Shown: piece by piece, positions 5,535-9,603 of the stretch
How the letters are laid out: each line of letters begins with the position of its first letter
How positions within the stretch are numbered: the first letter of the stretch is position 1
NCBI GenBank assembly: GCA_947480465.1
Contig: CANKCT010000018.1
Location: 1-9,603, forward strand
Direction: 5' to 3'
Length of the DNA: 9,603 nt
Source of the DNA: Actinomycetota bacterium
GTDB lineage: Bacteria; Actinomycetota; Actinomycetes; Nanopelagicales; Nanopelagicaceae
Position numbers and translations under genes: made by a program
Notes under the pieces: generated by a model
What the model was told of the DNA's origin: nothing
Databases searched by the model: none
Seen by the model: the letters and a program-made list of their open reading frames with translations, nothing else

Positions 5535-8190
5535 CAAAATTTTGCGTGCAGGTGAAGGACGCCTATTGCGTGAACTCGGCAAGGTTGTAGCCGTTGTCAA
5601 TGGACATGAGGCGCGCATCAGTGCCCTCTCAGATGCAGAACTCCGTGAGCAGACTTCTATTTTCCAGAGTCGATATGCCCAAGGAGAAAGCCTCGACGAC
5701 TTGTTACCAGAGGCTTTCGCTGTTGTTCGCGAAGCGGCTAAGAGAACTTTGGGGCAGCGTCCGTATGACGTCCAGTTAATGGGTGGTGCGGCAATGCACC
5801 GTGGAAACATCGCTGAGATGCGTACAGGTGAAGGTAAAACACTGGTTGCAACTCTGCCTTCTTATTTGAATGCATTAGCTGGCCGCGGTGTGCATGTTGT
5901 GACAACAAATGATTATTTAGCAGAGCGCGATAGTGAATGGATGGGTCGCATTCATCGCTTCTTAGGTTTAAAGGTCGGGGTAATTCTCGCAAATATGTCT
6001 CCAGCTGAACGTCGAGAAGCTTATTTAGCTGATATTACTTACGGTACAAATAATGAGTTCGGCTTTGATTATCTACGCGACAATATGGCTTGGTCACTTG
6101 AAGAATGCGTACAACGAGATCACTTCTTTGCCGTCGTCGATGAAGTGGACTCAATTTTAATTGATGAAGCTCGTACGCCTTTAATCATCAGCGGACCTGC
6201 TGATAAAGCCACTAAATGGTATGTCGAATTTGCAAATCATGTTGGAAAATTACAACGTGATGTTCACTATGAAATTGATGAAAAGAAAAAAACAATTGGA
6301 ATTTTAGAAGAGGGTGTCACGAAAGTTGAGGAATTGCTTCAAATCGGCAACCTTTATGAAGCTGCAAATACTCCAATGATTGGCTATCTCAACAATGCAG
6401 TTCGTGCTAAAGAGTTGTTTAAGCGTGACAAAGATTATGTAGTAATGAACGGTGAACTTTTAATTGTTGATGAGCACACCGGACGCATGTTGGCAGGGCG
6501 ACGCTATAGCGAAGGGCTGCACCAAGCGCTTGAGGCTAAAGAACGCATTGAAATTAAAGATGAAAATCAGACCTTAGCAACTATCACTTTGCAGAATTAT
6601 TTCCGGTTGTATTCAAAGCTTTCTGGAATGACTGGAACAGCCATGACTGAGGCATCAGAGTTTTATCAGATTTATAAGCTCGGAGTTGTTCCAATTCCAA
6701 CAAATCGTGAAATGGTTCGTATTGATCAAGCGGATTTAGTGTATAAATCTGAAGCAGGAAAATTTGTAGCAGTTACAGCAGACATTGTAGAAAAGCATCG
6801 GAAAGGCCAACCAGTTTTGGTTGGCACTGTCAGTGTTGAAAAATCAGAGGAGCTTTCAGCATTCTTGCGCAAATCTGGTGTACCTCATGAAGTTCTAAAT
6901 GCGAAGCACCACGAGCGCGAAGCTGCAATCATTGCTCGCGCAGGTGTACGCGGGGCAGTTACCGTTGCAACAAATATGGCGGGCCGTGGTACCGATATTA
7001 TGCTTGGTGGAAATCCTGAGTTTATGGCCGACTTCGAACTTCAACGTCGTGGTATTTCTCCAGTAGAAGATGCAGAAGCGTATGAAGCAGCATGGCCAGA
7101 GGAAATCACTAAACAAAAGGCGGCTGTTGCAAAGGGGCATGAAGAAGTAGTTGCATTAGGTGGCCTTTACGTTCTTGGTACTGAGCGCCATGAGTCAAGG
7201 CGTATAGACAATCAGTTACGTGGACGTTCTGGTCGACAAGGAGATCCAGGTGAGTCACGTTTTTATCTCTCTCTTCAAGACGACCTTATGCGCCGTTTTA
7301 ATTCAGGAATGGTTGAGCGCTTCTTAACCGCTGCCGGAATCCCTGAAGATGCGCCAATTGAGTCCAAAATGGTCAGTAATGCGATTCGTTCAGCGCAGAC
7401 ACAAGTAGAAGCTCAGAATTTTGAAATGCGTAAGAACGTCTTGAAATATGACGATGTCATGAACCGTCAACGACAAGTTGTATACGGTGAGCGACGGATG
7501 GTCCTAGAAGGCGAAGATATCAAGGATCAAATCGCAACATTTGTCCGAGACACTCTGACGGCATATGTAACAAGTGCTACATCTGAAGGTTATGGGGAGG
7601 ACTGGGATCTAGATCTGCTGTGGAATGCACTTAAGAGAATTTATCCTGTCTCATTTACAATTGATGAATTTATTGAATCTGTCGGCTCGCGCAGTGCATT
7701 GAGCACTGAATTTCTTATCGCCCAAATTGTTGAAGACTGTGAAAAAGCTTACGCCGAAAGAGAAAAGAATTTAGGCGAAGAAGTCATGCGTGAATTAGAG
7801 CGCAAGGTCTTGCTCTCGGTTCTTGACCGTAAATGGCGTGAACACTTGTATGAGATGGATTATTTACAAGAAGGAATCGGACTTCGTGCAATGGCCCAAC
7901 GTGATCCACTTGTGGAGTATCAACGCGAAGGTTATGAACTATTTTCTGCAATGATGGATGCAATTAAAGAGGAAATTGCTGGTTTACTCTTTAATATCGA
8001 GATAACAGTTGAAACTTCTAGCAATACTGTGACTGGCGCTGGGTTAGAAGCAAAACCGCTTCCCACGACCGGTCTTCAGTACACGGCGGCAGATGAATCA
8101 GGTGTGAAAACAACGGGTGATGTTTCTCGTAATGCACCTTGTCCTTGTGGGTCAGGGCGTAAATATAAGCGATGTCATGGGGCGGCTTAA
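5518..8190 (+). CDS. secA: Preprotein translocase ATPase SecA
   Basis: SecA is the ATP-driven motor that pushes unfolded preproteins through the SecYEG channel at the inner membrane. The 890 residues carry, in order, nucleotide-binding domain 1 with Walker A MRTGEGKT (101-108) and the DEAD-type Walker [16 protein letters not shown] (206-220), the inserted preprotein cross-linking domain (about 226-370), nucleotide-binding domain 2 with MAGRGTDI and the arginine-finger region [16 protein letters not shown], the helical scaffold with [13 protein letters not shown], the helical-wing region, and a C-terminal zinc-binding SEC-C tail [17 protein letters not shown]. The N-terminal helix ([17 protein letters not shown]) resembles the actinobacterial housekeeping SecA1 rather than the accessory SecA2, and the complete C-terminus agrees. 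It probably shares a transcript with comF, 38 bases upstream. Its TAA stop overlaps the stop of the convergent downstream gene. Confidence 0.98.
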   Translation: MPAFFDKILRAGEGRLLRELGKVVAVVNGHEARISALSDAELREQTSIFQSRYAQGESLDDLLPEAFAVVREAAKRTLGQRPYDVQLMGGAAMHRGNIAEMRTGEGKTLVATLPSYLNALAGRGVHVVTTNDYLAERDSEWMGRIHRFLGLKVGVILANMSPAERREAYLADITYGTNNEFGFDYLRDNMAWSLEECVQRDHFFAVVDEVDSILIDEARTPLIISGPADKATKWYVEFANHVGKLQRDVHYEIDEKKKTIGILEEGVTKVEELLQIGNLYEAANTPMIGYLNNAVRAKELFKRDKDYVVMNGELLIVDEHTGRMLAGRRYSEGLHQALEAKERIEIKDENQTLATITLQNYFRLYSKLSGMTGTAMTEASEFYQIYKLGVVPIPTNREMVRIDQADLVYKSEAGKFVAVTADIVEKHRKGQPVLVGTVSVEKSEELSAFLRKSGVPHEVLNAKHHEREAAIIARAGVRGAVTVATNMAGRGTDIMLGGNPEFMADFELQRRGISPVEDAEAYEAAWPEEITKQKAAVAKGHEEVVALGGLYVLGTERHESRRIDNQLRGRSGRQGDPGESRFYLSLQDDLMRRFNSGMVERFLTAAGIPEDAPIESKMVSNAIRSAQTQVEAQNFEMRKNVLKYDDVMNRQRQVVYGERRMVLEGEDIKDQIATFVRDTLTAYVTSATSEGYGEDWDLDLLWNALKRIYPVSFTIDEFIESVGSRSALSTEFLIAQIVEDCEKAYAEREKNLGEEVMRELERKVLLSVLDRKWREHLYEMDYLQEGIGLRAMAQRDPLVEYQREGYELFSAMMDAIKEEIAGLLFNIEITVETSSNTVTGAGLEAKPLPTTGLQYTAADESGVKTTGDVSRNAPCPCGSGRKYKRCHGAA

Positions 8191-8714
8191 AGCAGCGTCA
8201 ATGCTGTACAAAGCCAACGTTGATCGACCCCTTCAAATCTGAAAGCTAGTACTCGCAGACGCTCTCCAAATCTCACCGTCACTGTTGCTTCACAAATTCC
8301 ATCTAGAGGCTCACTTATGTGCAGTTTTCTTATCCGTCCAACTTCCTTTTGACTTCCAGATTTCTTTTCGAAATCGCTGAAAAGACGAAAATGAAACAGC
8401 TTTATCAACTGGGAAGAAGGTCGACGTCCAGCAAAAACCTCTAGTACATTCCGCGCAAAGTTTGTACACCATTGCGTTAATTCGGGTAAATCCTTTGACG
8501 AAGTGGGCTCTGGTGCGAACTCTTGATCAAACTCATCTCCAAACAGTGTTGGAACCAGATAAAGCCTGTTCTCCTTTAACAGAGGCAGCTCGTTTTTTGG
8601 GCGAAATATTTCAAGGACAGGATGTAGCCAGTCTTCATTCTCATCGCTAGAAATCACAGTGAGATTGATTCGATTAAAAAAAGGTGTAACGTCGAAAATT
8701 GGGTTAGTAGTCAT
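8187..8714 (-). CDS. Rv3235-family (DUF6459-like) protein of unknown function
   Basis: This resembles the small actinobacterial family typified by Rv3235, found close to secA in Mycobacterium. The support is the central helix segment [14 protein letters not shown] (about 90-103) and the C-terminal half with [20 protein letters not shown] and the closing [13 protein letters not shown], which match the family's pattern of a GRRP helix followed by a strand-rich domain ending in a W-x-C-T-A-L core. No signal peptide or membrane helix is visible, so it is probably cytoplasmic, and no reaction is known. I chose the ATG at 8714 (175 residues). The frame extends to a TTG at 8756 (189 residues) and includes a GTG at 8735; none of the three has a convincing ribosome site. 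It is convergent with secA and divergent from the SAF-domain gene. The family call is from memory of the motif, not from a search. Confidence 0.75.
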   Translation of the reverse strand: MTTNPIFDVTPFFNRINLTVISSDENEDWLHPVLEIFRPKNELPLLKENRLYLVPTLFGDEFDQEFAPEPTSSKDLPELTQWCTNFARNVLEVFAGRRPSSQLIKLFHFRLFSDFEKKSGSQKEVGRIRKLHISEPLDGICEATVTVRFGERLRVLAFRFEGVDQRWLCTALTLL

Positions 8715-8794
8715 GTAGCTAGACTTGACTGTCACTGCTTCGAAATCTTCAACCAATTAGATGAGGTTTACTCATTCGAATTGATGAATGTGGA

Positions 8795-8836
8795 TAAGTT
8801 TGAAGTACAAACTTGGATTTGGTCTTGAGTTTGTAC
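8795..8836 (+). repeat. Nested inverted repeats, possible operator or 5' mRNA hairpin
   Basis: Three copies of AGTTTG or its complement lie in 42 bases. AAGTTTG (8796-8802) and CAAACTT (8808-8814) form a perfect 7-bp inverted repeat with a 5-nt loop. GTACAAACT (8805-8813) and AGTTTGTAC (8828-8836) form a perfect 9-bp inverted repeat with a 14-nt loop ending one base before the SAF-gene ATG. The middle copy is shared, so the two hairpins exclude each other. TAAGTT at 8795-8800 fits a -10 element and overlaps the first arm. This fits a transcription-factor operator, or a hairpin at the 5' end of the mRNA. Confidence 0.6.
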
Positions 8837-8837
8837 C

Positions 8838-9437
8838 ATGAAAAATAGAAGAAACGCCTCGTCATATCGCACCCCCCTCGCAATAACATTAATTGCTGCC
8901 TCATTCCTTTCCGCATTCTTTCTTGCCACATTTTCACAACAGGGAAATGACTTTTGGATTGCCTCAATGAATTTATCCTCAGGGCATCAGATTGTTTCGG
9001 GGGACTTTAAACTCCAACATTTAGATCTGGACTCAAGTACATCGCTTTACTTGGCAAAAGCAGATAAACCCATAGGTCTAGTTTTAGTAAATGCAATTGT
9101 CCAAGGTGAAATTTTAAGTATCGAAAATGTCAGTTCTAGCAAAAATCGCTTGGCAGCAAGTGCAGTGCCTATCAGCATTCGAGCCGTGGATGTAGCTTAC
9201 GGAATAGCTCTTGGTGAAAGCGTGGATATCTATTGGGTAATCGATAGCCAAAATGGCGAGTTGCCGGTTGAGCCAGTATTGATTTTAGGAGGGGTTAGTC
9301 TTGTTAGTTACGATCAAAAGAGTAAGAATTTCGGCACAGATGCAGCTCTAACTATTGCAGTTCAACAGACTCAAGTTCTGCGAGTTTTAAGTGCCACAAC
9401 ACATGGTCGTTTAGTGGTGGTACGTTCACATGTCTGA
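8838..9437 (+). CDS. SAF-domain membrane protein, CpaB/RcpC-like (Tad pilus assembly)
   Basis: The 199-residue protein starts with a basic stretch (MKNRRNASSYR), then one hydrophobic helix at about 13-33, giving a membrane anchor or uncleaved signal with the rest outside the cytoplasmic membrane. Residues about 40-98 have the SAF pattern: SSGHQIVSGDFKLQHLDLD, then ADKPIGLVLVNAIVQGEIL. Residues about 108-195 resemble the CpaB/RcpC C-terminal part, with VPISIRAVDVAYGIALGESVD (about 110-130) and a final VLSATTHGRLVVV. In Tad systems such proteins help assemble or gate the pilus secretion channel; in Gram-positive bacteria the role is less clear. SAF domains also occur in FlgA and sialate synthases, but the single N-terminal anchor and the next gene favour CpaB. 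There is no Shine-Dalgarno site before the ATG, only the inverted repeat. It overlaps the next gene by 8 bases. Confidence 0.72.
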   Translation: MKNRRNASSYRTPLAITLIAASFLSAFFLATFSQQGNDFWIASMNLSSGHQIVSGDFKLQHLDLDSSTSLYLAKADKPIGLVLVNAIVQGEILSIENVSSSKNRLAASAVPISIRAVDVAYGIALGESVDIYWVIDSQNGELPVEPVLILGGVSLVSYDQKSKNFGTDAALTIAVQQTQVLRVLSATTHGRLVVVRSHV

Positions 9438-9603
9438 TCTCGAACTACCTACCGTTATCACCGCAATTGCCGATGCGCAGACAGAGAGCTTCATTGCGGC
9501 AACGCTTTTTGCCCAAGGGTGGAGCGTACTTTTTCGGGCCATAGATTCAGATTCACTAGAACGATATCTTAAAAACAATGAAGAAGTGGTCAAGAGTGCA
9601 ATC
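9430..9603 (+). CDS. Start of a probable TadZ/CpaE-like protein, truncated by the window edge
   Basis: The first 58 codons are visible, beginning MSDLELPTVITAIADAQTES and continuing open to the window end. The segment VITAIADAQTESFIAATLF...WSVLFRAIDSDSLERYL has the strand-helix-strand look of the degenerate receiver-like domain that precedes the MinD/ParA-type ATPase domain in TadZ/CpaE proteins. These localise the Tad pilus machinery at the cell membrane. The ATPase domain would lie downstream, so the call rests on weak N-terminal resemblance and on context: the gene overlaps the SAF-domain gene by 8 bases (ATGTCTGA), showing coupled translation, and cpaB-tadZ-tadA is the usual order. A different protein cannot be excluded. 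Confidence 0.5.
   Translation, partial: MSDLELPTVITAIADAQTESFIAATLFAQGWSVLFRAIDSDSLERYLKNNEEVVKSAI

Noticed and set aside
7692..7708. CAGTGC/GCACTG inverted repeat in secA
   Set aside because: It is a short 6-bp stem in coding sequence with no T-tract, plausible by chance.
8191..8206. CAGC/GCTG hairpin after secA as a terminator
   Set aside because: The stem has only four pairs, no U-tract follows, and it lies within the opposite gene's coding sequence.
8459..8467. Fourth AGTTTGTAC copy, inside the Rv3235-family gene
   Set aside because: It encodes part of the conserved helix region in antisense. A single 9-base match in about 10 kb is not improbable, so it is not counted as part of the operator-like cluster.
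8749..8967. 72-codon minus-strand frame opposite the SAF gene start
   Set aside because: It overlaps the SAF protein's start and membrane helix and the inverted repeats, and has no recognisable features.

Overview
The window looks like a piece of a streamlined, fairly AT-rich actinobacterial chromosome. The gene order ahcY (sahH) - mtrA - mtrB - comF - secA, followed by an Rv3235-family gene, matches the conserved block known from Mycobacterium and Streptomyces relatives. Base composition is much lower in GC than in those genera (roughly mid-40s % by eye), intergenic gaps are tiny, and several genes normally found in this block are missing. Together these point to a small-genome lineage such as the freshwater acI group (Nanopelagicales). 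That placement is inference from gene order and composition, not a database result.

Layout. Bases 1-1190 hold the 3' part of a phosphomannomutase/phosphoglucomutase (manB-like) gene whose start lies outside the window. After a 78-base gap with a likely promoter comes a tight operon: ahcY (S-adenosylhomocysteine hydrolase), mtrA (response regulator, overlapping ahcY by one base) and mtrB (sensor histidine kinase, three bases later). A 48-base gap holds what looks like a leaderless promoter for comF (phosphoribosyltransferase-like protein). comF is followed 38 bases later by secA, the ATPase of general protein secretion. secA converges on a minus-strand Rv3235-family gene, and the two share the palindrome TTAA as overlapping stop codons. 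That gene is divergent from a final plus-strand pair: a membrane-anchored SAF-domain protein of the CpaB/RcpC type, and the first 58 codons of a probable TadZ/CpaE-like protein, which suggests the start of a Tad (Flp) pilus locus.

How the parts fit. The left part covers central metabolism (sugar-phosphate interconversion and recycling of the methylation by-product S-adenosylhomocysteine) transcribed into the cell-envelope two-component system MtrAB. The middle is ComF and the secretion motor SecA. The right part is probably surface-appendage assembly. Compared with the known order, tmk between sahH and mtrA, lpqB after mtrB, and hpf between comF and secA are absent from their usual positions. 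The loss of lpqB matters most, because its product is the usual accessory lipoprotein of MtrB.

No rRNA, tRNA, CRISPR array, insertion sequence or convincing intrinsic terminator was seen, and no stretch over 300 bases lacks a gene. The most unusual non-coding structure is a nest of three AGTTTG/CAAACT copies just before the SAF-domain gene, which can form two mutually exclusive perfect hairpins.
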